A model generated the notes under the pieces. That model was not told the DNA's origin, ran no database searches, and was given only the letters and a program-made list of their open reading frames with translations. A stretch of 59,253 bases of DNA from an uncultured Bacilli bacterium (lineage in GTDB: Bacteria; Bacillota_I; Bacilli_A; RF39; UBA660), in contig CAKPHZ010000005.1 in assembly GCA_934162265.1 (NCBI GenBank), forward strand, positions 1 through 59,253. The letters are read 5' to 3'. This document shows positions 42,339-51,523 of this stretch, one piece after another. Both the position numbers and the translations under genes were made by a program. How positions within the stretch are numbered: position 1 is the stretch's first letter; each line of letters opens with the position of its first letter.

Positions 42339-43046
42339 GTGCAACGTTATTTTGTAAAAGAAAAAGAAGGAAAATTTTTAACATTAGAAAATTCTGATGT
42401 GCATCATATTAAGAATGTAATGCGTTACAAAGAAGGAGCTAAAATAGAGTGTGTCTATAAGGAACAAGTGTATCATTGTGAAATTATTAATCCTAATTCT
42501 AATCGAGTAAAAATTATTTCCTTACAAGAAAATACTTCCGTAGAAAAATATTCACTAACCATTGCAGTAGGCTTAGTAAAAGAGCAAAAATTTGATTTAA
42601 TTATTCAAAAATTAACAGAATTAGGAGTAAAAGAAATTATTCCTCTAAAAATGGAAAGAAGTATTGTAAAATTAGAAGGAGAAAAAGTTATCAAAAAACA
42701 AGAACGTTGGCAAAAAATAGCTAAAGAAGCAGCAGAACAATCCAAAAGAAATACTATCCCAACAATTTATTCTCCTATTTCCATTAATGAATTAAGTAAG
42801 TTATCGTACGATAATCAATTCGTTTGCAGCACCAAAAGGTGTGAAAAACTAAGCTATAACTATTTACAGAATTTAAAAGAATGTGCTACAATGATATTCG
42901 TAATTGGTCCTGAGGGGGGGATCACAGAAAAAGAAGAAGAAGTTCTTTTATCATCTGGATATTCTCCCATCTCATTTGGAGATCAAATAATGAGAGTAGA
43001 AACAGCAACAATATATGTTGCCAGTGTTTTACAATTTATGAAGTAG
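42339..43046 (+). CDS. rsmE: 16S rRNA (uracil1498-N3)-methyltransferase RsmE
   Basis: A 235-aa SPOUT enzyme starting at GTG with an AAAGGGGA site. It begins MQRYFVKEK and has HHIKNVMRYKEG in the PUA-like part. The knot domain has GLVKEQKFDLIIQKLTELGV, FVIGPEGGITEKEEE and the end ETATIYVASVLQF, all typical. It methylates helix 44 of 16S rRNA. Probably in the trmD-murC operon. Confidence 0.95.
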   Translation: MQRYFVKEKEGKFLTLENSDVHHIKNVMRYKEGAKIECVYKEQVYHCEIINPNSNRVKIISLQENTSVEKYSLTIAVGLVKEQKFDLIIQKLTELGVKEIIPLKMERSIVKLEGEKVIKKQERWQKIAKEAAEQSKRNTIPTIYSPISINELSKLSYDNQFVCSTKRCEKLSYNYLQNLKECATMIFVIGPEGGITEKEEEVLLSSGYSPISFGDQIMRVETATIYVASVLQFMK

Positions 43047-43056
43047 GGTGATTCAG

Positions 43057-43731
43057 ATGATAGAAATTTTTTTACTATTTACAACTTTTCTTTTCTTCTT
43101 TTTTTCTGCCCATTTATGGCAAGAAAATCAAGAACTAAAAAGAAATTTATCAAAAGATAAAAACAAAGTTTCAAAATCTTTAAATGAGGAAAAAGATAGA
43201 TATTGCATGAAAAAAATTTCTAATCAAGATATTTCTCCCGAATCCAAGGAGTCATTAAAAAAAGAATTTCAAAATATTCAAAGAGTAATAGAAAAGAGTA
43301 ATATTTCAGAAAATAATCCTAGTGAAATCCAAAAAATAGAAAATCAAAACTCAAAAATTAGCACTATCCCACAAAAAGAACTTTTTTCCCAACAAGATAG
43401 TATTCAAAATCAAAGTCATTTTAATTTTAGTTCTGAACAATTAAATTTTAGTGATTTTATTCAACAAAACAAGAATATCGAGAAGCAGAAAAATACTCAA
43501 TCTAACATCAATACCAAAATGGATTATATGAAAAACTTATCTCAACAATTAGAACAAGAAATCAAACCACAAACAATAGAACTTACTGATTATGAAAAAA
43601 AACAAGAAGAAACAGCAATCATCAGCTATAAAGAATTATTATCATCTAGTAAAAATCAACAAGAAAAAGAAGAATACAATGAAAAAGAACTTTTAGAAGA
43701 GTTAAAAAAGTTTCGTAATTATTTAAACTAA
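43057..43731 (+). CDS. Membrane-anchored, coiled-coil/disordered protein, unknown
   Basis: A 224-aa protein with an N-terminal membrane helix (about 2-20, very rich in F and L) followed by polar sequence rich in Q, N, K, E and S. The last 45 residues look helical (YKELLSSSKNQQEKEEYNEKELLEEL). GTG 43048 is in frame, but AGGGTGA supports ATG 43057. No family recognised. It starts 10 nt after rsmE. Confidence 0.7.
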   Translation: MIEIFLLFTTFLFFFFSAHLWQENQELKRNLSKDKNKVSKSLNEEKDRYCMKKISNQDISPESKESLKKEFQNIQRVIEKSNISENNPSEIQKIENQNSKISTIPQKELFSQQDSIQNQSHFNFSSEQLNFSDFIQQNKNIEKQKNTQSNINTKMDYMKNLSQQLEQEIKPQTIELTDYEKKQEETAIISYKELLSSSKNQQEKEEYNEKELLEELKKFRNYLN

Positions 43732-43759
43732 GAATAAGTAAAACAACATATACTGTAAT

Positions 43760-44065
43760 ATGAATAAGCAAAATAGGGAAACCTCTAAATTGATTACTAT
43801 TACAGCTTTTTTAATTGGTTATGTATTAATTGATCGATTAAATAGTAATGAACAAAATGCCTTAGGAAATTTTTTTATGTTAATAGGACAGACATTATGC
43901 ACATCAGGAAGTGAAAATTTTAGAAGAGATTGGAAAAATATTTCTAATCTCACAAATCAAGATACAGACCAAAATAGTCAACGTGATTTATCTAGAGAAG
44001 ATTTCATTCGTGTTTTAAAAAATGCTAGAGATGTTTTTAATGACGAGATTAACAAGTTAGATTAA
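43760..44065 (+). CDS. Unknown 101-aa protein with one membrane segment
   Basis: Residues about 11-25 and 34-49 are hydrophobic (one or two short membrane segments); the rest is polar, ending in a helix (SREDFIRVLKNARDVFNDEI). There is no Shine-Dalgarno before the ATG. A TATACT lies at 43749-43754, five bases before it, so the message may be leaderless. No family recognised. Confidence 0.55.
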   Translation: MNKQNRETSKLITITAFLIGYVLIDRLNSNEQNALGNFFMLIGQTLCTSGSENFRRDWKNISNLTNQDTDQNSQRDLSREDFIRVLKNARDVFNDEINKLD

Positions 44066-44128
44066 AAAATACTTTTCTTTTTTTCTTCTTTTTGGTAAAA
44101 TGATTATAGAATAGAAAGAGGCAAAAAA

Positions 44129-45715
44129 ATGATAAAGTCGTTTATATTTCTATTAAAATACAAAATTCTAAAAGATCCAATAAATCTATCTTGTCACCCA
44201 AAAGAATTTTTTCAATTAAGTAAAAATACCCAAAGAAAAGTTTTAGATAAGTATTTTACTAAATTAGATAAAACCTTTCCAGTTGATAATTATTTTAATA
44301 CAAAAGAATCTAGATATTACCAAAATAATGAAGAAGTTAGTTTTTACAATTGCTATTACTTTGACAAACTGGTTATAGAATTAAATCCTAATAACATTTC
44401 TTTAATTGATAAATTTAAATTAAGTCAAGAGAAAATAGACTATTTAATATCCTATTATTTAAATATTATTCAAGAAAATAACAATTTATTTCATATTGAA
44501 AATTTATTAATCTATCCAGAAAAACTCCCTCTAGCACTAAGTCAAAATATAGATTTTATGCACTACGCAATAGCTAATGATTTTAAAAATGTAAAATACT
44601 TAGTATATAATGAAAAATGTTCATCTAAACAAAGAGAATTAATTCAATTATCTTTAGTAAAAGCAAGAAAAACAAATGCACCTTTAGAAGTTTTTTTAAA
44701 AAAAGATCACACACTTTCTCAGGAATTAAAAAATAATTTTGATTTTATTTTATACTTAATTGAAAATAATATTTGTTATATTGAATATCTAACAGAGGAA
44801 ATTTTAAATCAAACTACACCAACCAGTAAAAATCTATTAACGAAAACAATTATTGCTTCTTTAAAAAAAGATCCAAAATCTTTAGAAAAAGTAGAAACAA
44901 ACTTTGCAATAGCTGAGCATTTAAATGAAAATATAGATTTTATTGAATACTTAATATCAGATAAGATTAGTAATATTTCTTACATTAATTGGCAGCACTT
45001 ACCAGATAAAACAAGAAATGATATTATTAATTATTTAACAAAAAGATTAAAAAAAACTAACCAAACGATTGATATTATGAAATACCCATTTTATCATCTT
45101 TTCTTTGAAAATTATCTTTTCATGAATTATTTGATTGAAATCGATTTTCGCTGGATAGCAGTTAGTCAAGTAAATAACAAAGAAGAACAAGATAAATTAA
45201 TTGATTTAAGTTTAAAACAAATAAAAGAGATAAATTACAAATTTAAATTAGAAGATTTTTTAGCAGATGGCAAACACTTAAATCATTATTTAGTTGAAAA
45301 CAAAAAAATGTTGAGTTATTTTTTTCAAAATCAAGTACCTGTTGTTTGGTATATTGATTTCTTTCAACTAAATCATACAAAAAGTGTAGTAGAAAACATT
45401 TTATTTTTTATTGAAAAAAAAGATTACGAATTTCATAATGAAGAATTCTTAGTAAATGGAAAATATCCAATTCCTCTTAGCAACAGTTATCGTTTTATGC
45501 GCTTTTGCATAGATAAAAATTTTAACAACTTAGCATATATTGATTTATCAATGATGGATAAAAGAGAATTAAAACGAATAATTAACTATGCTTTTAGAAT
45601 GGTATATTACATTAGGGGAAATAATAAAAAGTTGAATTTTGATTTTGAAGGGTACTTCAAAAATTCAGATATTATCCACGATCAATATTTTCAAGAATGT
45701 TTGAAAAGTTTATAA
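44129..45715 (+). CDS. Unknown 528-aa protein built of about seven 62-residue helical repeats
   Basis: After about 85 unique residues the protein repeats a unit that starts N-x-x-F-M/I-x-Y-L/A-I-x-x-x-F/I-x-x-I-x-Y-L/I. Examples are NIDFMHYAIANDFKNVKYL, NFDFILYLIENNICYIEYL, NIDFIEYLISDKISNISYI, NYLFMNYLIEIDFRWIAV, NKKMLSYFFQNQVPVVWYI and SYRFMRFCIDKNFNNLAYI, about 60-65 residues apart. Each unit carries a second helix with a K/R-rich end. The layout is that of an alpha-solenoid used for binding. No signal peptide, membrane helix or catalytic motif. An AGAGGC site precedes the ATG. Confidence 0.75.
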   Translation: MIKSFIFLLKYKILKDPINLSCHPKEFFQLSKNTQRKVLDKYFTKLDKTFPVDNYFNTKESRYYQNNEEVSFYNCYYFDKLVIELNPNNISLIDKFKLSQEKIDYLISYYLNIIQENNNLFHIENLLIYPEKLPLALSQNIDFMHYAIANDFKNVKYLVYNEKCSSKQRELIQLSLVKARKTNAPLEVFLKKDHTLSQELKNNFDFILYLIENNICYIEYLTEEILNQTTPTSKNLLTKTIIASLKKDPKSLEKVETNFAIAEHLNENIDFIEYLISDKISNISYINWQHLPDKTRNDIINYLTKRLKKTNQTIDIMKYPFYHLFFENYLFMNYLIEIDFRWIAVSQVNNKEEQDKLIDLSLKQIKEINYKFKLEDFLADGKHLNHYLVENKKMLSYFFQNQVPVVWYIDFFQLNHTKSVVENILFFIEKKDYEFHNEEFLVNGKYPIPLSNSYRFMRFCIDKNFNNLAYIDLSMMDKRELKRIINYAFRMVYYIRGNNKKLNFDFEGYFKNSDIIHDQYFQECLKSL

Positions 45716-45744
45716 TTTACATTACTTTTATTTTATGCTAGAAT
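45716..45744 (+). promoter_or_regulatory. Promoter of the 304-aa unknown gene
   Basis: TTTACA (45716-45721, overlapping the end of the upstream gene), 17-nt spacer, TAGAAT (45739-45744), then AGAGGTG before the ATG at 45770. Confidence 0.65.
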
Positions 45745-45769
45745 ACTTACATAAAAAGAGGTGTGCTGA

Positions 45770-46684
45770 ATGAAAAACAATAAACAAATAGAAGAATGGA
45801 TTAGTGTTGCTGCTACAATTTGGAAAATATATCAAGAATTAATTGAAGATAGGTATCAAAATCAAAAAGAAAAATACCAAAACGATCTAGAAATGTTAAA
45901 AATGTGTATTGATTTAGAAAATCAAATTTATCAAAATTTAGGTGTAACGATTGATAATTTTAATCAATATTGTCAAACAATTGAACTGCTAATATCAAGG
46001 AAAAAATATAATGTTAAAACAAAAAAAGCTATCTCAGATCGAATGGTAAAGTATCTTATAAATTTAGAATATTTAAATCCTTTTCTTTCTATGCAAATGG
46101 ATAGTTATACTAATCAGTTAGAAAATCAAATAGCTATTGAAATACAATATGATGTTGAATACCTTAAACATTTTTTTTCTAGAATAGATTATTATTTTCA
46201 AAAGGCAACAACAAAATCAGAAAAGAAAAATTTGATTCGTTGTTACTATGGAATCTTATTTGAATTTAAATTATCGGAGCATTTGTTAGATAATCCTAAA
46301 TTGCTGAAAGATTTTACCATGTCAGAAAGAGAAAAATGTCTTTTGTTTCATCATAATCCATTGGATGTTGAATATTATTACGAAATGCAAAGTAGTAATT
46401 GGATTAATGAAAGTTTATCAAAAATCTTTGATGAAAACTTTTCTACAAAAAATTTAACAGCATTAAGAGAAAAAATAAATTTAGAAGCAATTCTTTCTAT
46501 ATTAACAAAGAAAGAAAGATCTAGATTTATGTATCAAACATATACTAATATCCTAAATAATCCATATTATAAGGACAATGATGCATTAAAAGAAAATTTA
46601 GATTTTTTTATCAAGATAATTGGAGAGTTTTATCAAAATACTGTTAATCATTCTCAAGAAACGAAGAAGAAAACTTTATCTTAA
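45770..46684 (+). CDS. Unknown helical 304-aa protein
   Basis: A soluble, almost wholly helical protein rich in K, N, E, Y and I, without signal peptide or membrane helix. No motif that I recognise. It follows the solenoid-repeat protein but has its own promoter, and a terminator follows at about 46728. Its composition is like its neighbours', so there is no sign of recent transfer. Confidence 0.7.
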   Translation: MKNNKQIEEWISVAATIWKIYQELIEDRYQNQKEKYQNDLEMLKMCIDLENQIYQNLGVTIDNFNQYCQTIELLISRKKYNVKTKKAISDRMVKYLINLEYLNPFLSMQMDSYTNQLENQIAIEIQYDVEYLKHFFSRIDYYFQKATTKSEKKNLIRCYYGILFEFKLSEHLLDNPKLLKDFTMSEREKCLLFHHNPLDVEYYYEMQSSNWINESLSKIFDENFSTKNLTALREKINLEAILSILTKKERSRFMYQTYTNILNNPYYKDNDALKENLDFFIKIIGEFYQNTVNHSQETKKKTLS

Positions 46685-46727
46685 GTATATCAAATTAATA
46701 TTTAAAAAACATTACCATAAAAATGAA

Positions 46728-46784
46728 AAAAATCAAGAGTCAAAGTAGCTTCTATTAATCTGCTATCTACTTTTGATTTTTTTT
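46728..46784 (+). terminator. Terminator after the 304-aa unknown gene
   Basis: AAAAATCAA and CAAAGTAG (46728-46748) pair with CTACTTTTGATTTTT (46767-46781) with a short internal loop, followed by T residues. The stretch from here to 46930 is AT-rich without a visible gene; TATAAT at 46908-46913 is the only clear signal. Confidence 0.6.
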
Positions 46785-46930
46785 GTTTATTAAATTTAAA
46801 AATCTTGTCAAAGTGAGCTCCAGTTTTTAAAATTTAATTTTAAGATTTAAATGACAGTATTTATTTACTACTAATTAAATTCCTACCTAAGGAAGGATAG
46901 ACTATGATATAATGATATTGTGATTAGGAT

Positions 46931-47629
46931 ATGAAGAAAAAGATAAATTATTATACATATACCTTTGATATGAAATGGTTAAATATTTTAGCAGTCATTC
47001 TTTTTGTAATGATATCAATTCCTATATATTTATTAGAGAAAAATCAAAATCTTAGCATTCATTTAGATTTAATAGAATTATTTTTAGCAATGTTTTTTTA
47101 TTTAATTCTTCATGAACTTTTTCATGGAATAGGTTTTTTACGAATAAAAGAGGTAAAGTTGGAAAATATTACACTAGGAATATCATTGGAAAAAGGAATC
47201 TTCTATTGCATGTGTAAGAAAAATATTAGCAAAAAAGATATTTTAATTGCATTATCACTACCAGTAGTATGTTTAGGCTGGATAACATTATTTATTGGAA
47301 TAATTATTCACTCTTATGAAATTATCTTTTTATCCATTTTAAATATCACAAGTTCCATTGGAGATATCATGATGATAATTTATTTTTTAAAATGTCCTAA
47401 TGATATTATTTATCTTGATTTAGATGATTGTACTTCTTTTACTGTGATTTCTAAAGAGAATTTATCAGAAAAAAAGGTATTAGGAATTACTCTAAAAGAA
47501 AATGGCATTTATACAACAAAAATGAAAAGTCATGATTCAAGAAGAATCATCATTTCCAAACCATCTTATTTTCTAATAGGATTAATTTTATTCTTAATTG
47601 TTTTTAAAGTAATAGGAGGGATAATGTGA
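46931..47629 (+). CDS. DUF3267-type membrane zinc metallopeptidase
   Basis: A 232-aa membrane protein with helices at about 16-35, 45-65, 105-125, 128-152 and 212-230. The zinc motif HELFHG sits in the second helix (about residues 62-67), and GDIMMIIYFLKCPND (about 145-160) matches the conserved second region of the family. It looks like a site-2-protease-like intramembrane peptidase; substrate unknown. TATAAT at 46908-46913 lies so close that the leader would be about 11 nt. Its TGA overlaps the GTG start of the next gene. Confidence 0.8.
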   Translation: MKKKINYYTYTFDMKWLNILAVILFVMISIPIYLLEKNQNLSIHLDLIELFLAMFFYLILHELFHGIGFLRIKEVKLENITLGISLEKGIFYCMCKKNISKKDILIALSLPVVCLGWITLFIGIIIHSYEIIFLSILNITSSIGDIMMIIYFLKCPNDIIYLDLDDCTSFTVISKENLSEKKVLGITLKENGIYTTKMKSHDSRRIIISKPSYFLIGLILFLIVFKVIGGIM

Positions 47630-48528
47630 ATTTAGTAGTAATGGCGGCTGGTATGGGAAGCCGTTTCGGTGGATTAAAGCAATTAACACCAGTAGGACCA
47701 AACGGGGAGTTTTTGATTGATTACTCAATTTACGATGCAAAAAAATCCGGAGTGAATAAAGTAATTTTTGTCATAAAAAAAGAGATGGAAGAAGAATTTA
47801 GAAAAACAATTGGGAAAAGAATAGAAAAATATATCAAAGTTTGTTATGCCTATCAAGATTTGGAGGATACGCCAATTAAAATAGAACAAAAAAGAACCAA
47901 GCCTTGGGGAACAGGACAAGCATTACTTGCAAGTAGAAATCAAGTGGATGCTCCATTTATGGTTATTAATGCTGATGATTTTTATGGAAGAGATGCTTTC
48001 CTGCAATTAGGAAATTTTTTAAAGGAAGTAAAGTCAGATAAAAAAAATCATTATGCTATGGTAGCTTATTTATTAAAAAATACTTTAAGTGACAATGGTA
48101 GTGTATCAAGAGGTGTTTGTGAATTAAAGAACGGTTACCTAAAAAAGGTAACAGAATGCACAAAAATTGAACGACAAAAAAATAAAATTATTTCTTATGG
48201 AGAAGAAGTACAAGAATTAGCCGAAGATACTTTAGTCTCTCTAAATTTATTTGGTTTCACTAGAGAAATTTTTAAAGACGCAACAAAATACTTCAAAGAG
48301 TTTCTTCTTCAAGAAAAAAATCTGGAAACAAAAGAATTCTATCTACCATCGATTGTCCAAAAAACAATAGATGAAGGAAATTCAGATATGAAAGTCTTAT
48401 CGACTACATCTTCCTTTCATGGAATGACTTATAAAGAAGATATGGATAAATTAAAAGAATATATAAAGGGCTTAATTAAAGAGGGAATTTACCCAGCAAA
48501 ACTATGGGAGGAAAACAATGAAAAATAA
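47626..48528 (+). CDS. Sugar-phosphate nucleotidyltransferase family protein
   Basis: A 300-aa protein starting at GTG (AGGAGGG site, overlapping the previous stop by 4 nt). The N-terminal loop is MAAGMGSRFGGLKQLTPVGP, the pyrophosphorylase signature. FMVINADDFYG (about 110-120) supplies the metal-binding aspartates. It would activate a sugar phosphate as an NDP-sugar; nucleotide and sugar are not known. The C-terminal part lacks the acyltransferase helix found in GlmU. It overlaps the following membrane protein gene by 11 nt. Confidence 0.85.
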   Translation: MNLVVMAAGMGSRFGGLKQLTPVGPNGEFLIDYSIYDAKKSGVNKVIFVIKKEMEEEFRKTIGKRIEKYIKVCYAYQDLEDTPIKIEQKRTKPWGTGQALLASRNQVDAPFMVINADDFYGRDAFLQLGNFLKEVKSDKKNHYAMVAYLLKNTLSDNGSVSRGVCELKNGYLKKVTECTKIERQKNKIISYGEEVQELAEDTLVSLNLFGFTREIFKDATKYFKEFLLQEKNLETKEFYLPSIVQKTIDEGNSDMKVLSTTSSFHGMTYKEDMDKLKEYIKGLIKEGIYPAKLWEENNEK

Positions 48529-50008
48529 CAAAAAATCACTAATCATAGTGAGTATTTTAATTATCTTAATGATATGTGCAGCATTTACATCAAGAAATTT
48601 TCAAAATGATACATTTTATACCATTAAAGTAGGAGAGTCAATTGTAAAAAATGGAATTGATATGAAAGATCACTTTTCCATTCATAAATTAACATACACT
48701 TACCCACATTGGTTATATGATGTAATTACTTACAAACTATATAAAATAGGAGGTTTTCAGGGATTATATCAAATTACAATACTAATTTTTATGATTATTG
48801 GAATTACTTTCTATCTATTAAATATCAAAAAAAATAAAAGCTATTTTATTAGTTTATTATTTAGCATTTTGGCTATGATTATGTTAGCAAGATTTATAAC
48901 AGCAAGAGCGCAACTAATTACTTATTTATTATTTTTAATAGAAATTATTTTAATAGAAAATTTATTAAAAGAAGGCAAAAAAAGATATATAATAGGATTA
49001 TTCCTAATTAGTATTTTAATTGCTAACCTTCATGCAGCTGTATGGCCGTTTTACTTCATTTTAATGCTACCATATTTAGCAGAATATTTTATAGCAAAAA
49101 TAGTAAACAAAATCAAAAATAAACCAAAATTGGGAATTTTTGAGAAGAAAATAGACCTTATCCAGGATAAAAATATCAAATATTTGGGATTAGTATTTTT
49201 AATCAGTTTACCATTGGGATTATTAACACCTATTGGAGATGTACCATATACTTACTTTATCAAAATATTACAAGGAAATACAATGCAGTATATTAATGAG
49301 CATAAACCATTAATATTAATAGAAAACTTTTTTGTAATGGGATATTTATTTATATTACTTATTCCACTAATCTTTACTAAAGTAAAAATCCGTCTTTCTG
49401 ATTTATTTATGATTTTAGGATTACTATTTATGTCATTTCTATCAGTAAGGCATGTTGCGCTATTAGCGGTAGTAGGAATGTTTTATTTATGTCGTTTAAT
49501 TTCTAATATTGGATTAATCAACAGCAAAAATACTTTAGATTTTGAATTACCTTGGTATAGTGTTTTTATCGTTTTAATAACCATTATTATTACTTCAGGA
49601 ATTGTTTATAATATTAACAGTAAAGAACAATTTATGGATACCAATACTTACCCAGTAACCATGGTAGACTATATGCAAAAGAATTTAGACATGAAAAAAG
49701 TCAAACTCTATAACGAGTATGATTTTGGAAGTTACTTAATTTATAAAAATATAAAAGTATTTGTAGACTCAAGAAGTGATTTATATACCAAACCATTTAA
49801 CCATAAAACAGATATCTTTACCGAATCCATGAAAATTACCGAAAAATACGGTAGAGTATTTCAAAAATATGGAATAACTCATATTTTAATCTATAAAGAT
49901 ACAGATTTAAACCAAATCTTAGCGGCATCTCCAAATTATAAACTTCTGCATAAAGATGGAAGATTTATGTTATATGAGTATACAGCAAATAATCAAAAAG
50001 AAGCATAA
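48518..50008 (+). CDS. Polytopic membrane protein, probable GT-C-type glycosyltransferase
   Basis: A 496-aa protein with about 10-11 membrane helices. A first outer loop contains N-D-T-F-Y-T-I-K-V-G-E and HFSIHKLTYTYPHWLYD (about residues 52-72), and a C-terminal outer domain (about 385-496) follows, with YNEYDFGSYLIYKNIKVFVDSRSDLY. This layout is typical of large-loop membrane glycosyltransferases (GT-C/PMT-like), but I cannot name the family. It overlaps the nucleotidyltransferase gene, suggesting both serve one glycan pathway. Confidence 0.75.
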   Translation: MKNNKKSLIIVSILIILMICAAFTSRNFQNDTFYTIKVGESIVKNGIDMKDHFSIHKLTYTYPHWLYDVITYKLYKIGGFQGLYQITILIFMIIGITFYLLNIKKNKSYFISLLFSILAMIMLARFITARAQLITYLLFLIEIILIENLLKEGKKRYIIGLFLISILIANLHAAVWPFYFILMLPYLAEYFIAKIVNKIKNKPKLGIFEKKIDLIQDKNIKYLGLVFLISLPLGLLTPIGDVPYTYFIKILQGNTMQYINEHKPLILIENFFVMGYLFILLIPLIFTKVKIRLSDLFMILGLLFMSFLSVRHVALLAVVGMFYLCRLISNIGLINSKNTLDFELPWYSVFIVLITIIITSGIVYNINSKEQFMDTNTYPVTMVDYMQKNLDMKKVKLYNEYDFGSYLIYKNIKVFVDSRSDLYTKPFNHKTDIFTESMKITEKYGRVFQKYGITHILIYKDTDLNQILAASPNYKLLHKDGRFMLYEYTANNQKEA

Positions 50009-50025
50009 TTTTATTGCTTTTTTTT
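49995..50025. terminator. Terminator between the GT-C-like gene and the converging small gene
   Basis: AAAAAGAAGCA (49995-50005) pairs with TGCTTTTTTTT (50015-50025) with one G-U pair and a 9-nt loop; it overlaps both stop codons. Confidence 0.65.
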
Positions 50026-50256
50026 AAGTGATATCATTTGAGTAAATTCATCATAAATTGTATACAAATGTGCAAAAATTACTTCCTCTTCTTCTCGTAA
50101 AAGATTATATTTTTCGTTCCATCTTTTTCTTTCCTTAAAAGAAAAACTATACTTTTTTAAAGTAGTACAATGTTCTTTCTCCATAGAGTTTCTTTTTAAT
50201 TTTAATTCTAAAATTTTAATTTTAGTAATAATATCATTATAATCATATTTGTTCAT
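50011..50256 (-). CDS. Small charged protein, unknown
   Basis: An 81-aa highly charged helical protein (KIKILELKLKRNSMEKEH, KERKRWNEKYNLL), perhaps a coiled coil. A longer frame starts at 50298, but the GGAGATGG site fits the ATG at 50256. No family recognised. The helix-rich, low-complexity nature leaves some doubt that it is a gene, but no competing frame lies opposite. Confidence 0.55.
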   Translation of the reverse strand: MNKYDYNDIITKIKILELKLKRNSMEKEHCTTLKKYSFSFKERKRWNEKYNLLREEEEVIFAHLYTIYDEFTQMISLKKKQ

Positions 50257-50381
50257 ATTTTTACCATCTCCATCAATTTTCTTACCTAATTTTAACATAA
50301 ATAAAAATTATTTAAAACTAATGCAACCCAAAGTTAAAAATAAGAACAGGGAAGTACAAAGTTTAACTAGCAGTTAGTTTT

Positions 50382-50410
50382 TTGAGTTGGATAAAAAATT
50401 GTAGTATAAT
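50382..50410 (+). promoter_or_regulatory. Promoter of the glycosyltransferase gene
   Basis: TTGAGT (50382-50387), 17-nt spacer, TATAAT (50405-50410). Confidence 0.7.
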
Positions 50411-50437
50411 AAAACTACTTTTAAGGAAGTGATATTT

Positions 50438-51463
50438 TTGAGTAAAAATAAGGTAAGTATTATTGTTCCCATATATAACGGAGAATTGCACTTAAGAGAT
50501 TGTTTGGATTCTTTAATTCATCAAACACTAGAGGATATAGAAATCATTGCAATCGATGATGCATCAAATGATCATTCTTTTTCTATATTGAAAGATTACG
50601 CAAAGAAAAATTCTAAAATAAAAGTCTATCAAAATAAACAAAATCTTGGAACAGGAGCAACTAGGAATAAAGGATTAGCTATTGCGAATGGAGAATATGT
50701 TGGATTTGTTGATTGTGATGATTATGTCAGCAAAACGATGTATCAAGTAATGTATGAATTAGCTCAAGAAAATAAATTGCCCGATATTATAGAAACGAGA
50801 ATAACATTTGTTAAAGATAATCGTTATTTAAATCAAGATTTGTCCTATTCCTCTACTAGAAGAAATTGGTTAATAAGAAAAAAGCAAAAAATAACAGAAT
50901 TACCAAATTTAAGTCCATCAGTTTGTAATAAATTATTTAGAAAATCTTTTTTAAAAGGGAAAAAATTTATTGAAAATTGTAAATGGGAAGATATTTTATT
51001 TACAACGACTCTAGGAATAAAAGCCAAAAGTATCTTAGAAGTGGGTAACAATGACTACTTTTATCGAAGAGATATTAGTAGAGGCGTCTCTTCAATTAAT
51101 TATCAAGCCAATGACAAGATATTTGATATTTTTAAAATTACTGATGGCATCATGAATTCTGTTTATTTTATCCAAAAGAAAAAATATCAAGAATCATTAT
51201 ATATGATTTGTTTTGCTGCTATTTTTAAAAGAATAGAAGAATTAGAATATTGGAATATCAGTAAGCAAAAGATAGAAGAAATCAAAAAAATAATCTATCA
51301 ATTGGCCTACCAGAAATACGGTAGTCTTAAACATATAGATTTTGATCTTTTTAGTGCTATGGCAAAGGAAGATATCACCGAGGAGTATATTAATTTAACA
51401 AAAGAGCAAGACAAATTAAATCAAAAAAAATGTAAATTAAGAAAAAGAGAAAGAAAGAATTGA
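50438..51463 (+). CDS. Family 2 glycosyltransferase
   Basis: A 341-aa GT-A enzyme. It starts VSIIVPIYNGELHLRDCLDSL, followed by IIAIDDASNDHS and GATRNKGLAIANGEYVGFVDCDDYV, whose D-x-D-D binds metal and NDP-sugar. WEDILFTT (about 183-190) may hold the catalytic base. A basic helical tail (lysine/arginine-rich) ends the protein. The start is taken as TTG 50438, because AAGGAAGTG runs over the in-frame GTG at 50429. Acceptor unknown; probably wall or lipid glycan. Confidence 0.88.
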   Translation: MSKNKVSIIVPIYNGELHLRDCLDSLIHQTLEDIEIIAIDDASNDHSFSILKDYAKKNSKIKVYQNKQNLGTGATRNKGLAIANGEYVGFVDCDDYVSKTMYQVMYELAQENKLPDIIETRITFVKDNRYLNQDLSYSSTRRNWLIRKKQKITELPNLSPSVCNKLFRKSFLKGKKFIENCKWEDILFTTTLGIKAKSILEVGNNDYFYRRDISRGVSSINYQANDKIFDIFKITDGIMNSVYFIQKKKYQESLYMICFAAIFKRIEELEYWNISKQKIEEIKKIIYQLAYQKYGSLKHIDFDLFSAMAKEDITEEYINLTKEQDKLNQKKCKLRKRERKN

Positions 51464-51489
51464 CAAGCTATTCTAAAAGTTCATATAAT
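51460..51489 (+). promoter_or_regulatory. Promoter of the DedA-like gene
   Basis: TTGACA (51460-51465, overlapping the previous stop), 18-nt spacer, TATAAT (51484-51489). Confidence 0.75.
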
Positions 51490-51523
51490 ATAGATAGATT
51501 AGTTTAGAAAGAAAGGCGATAAT

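Noticed and set aside
47725..47919. 64-aa minus-strand frame inside the nucleotidyltransferase gene
   Set aside because: Antisense to a conserved pyrophosphorylase domain with no translation signals.
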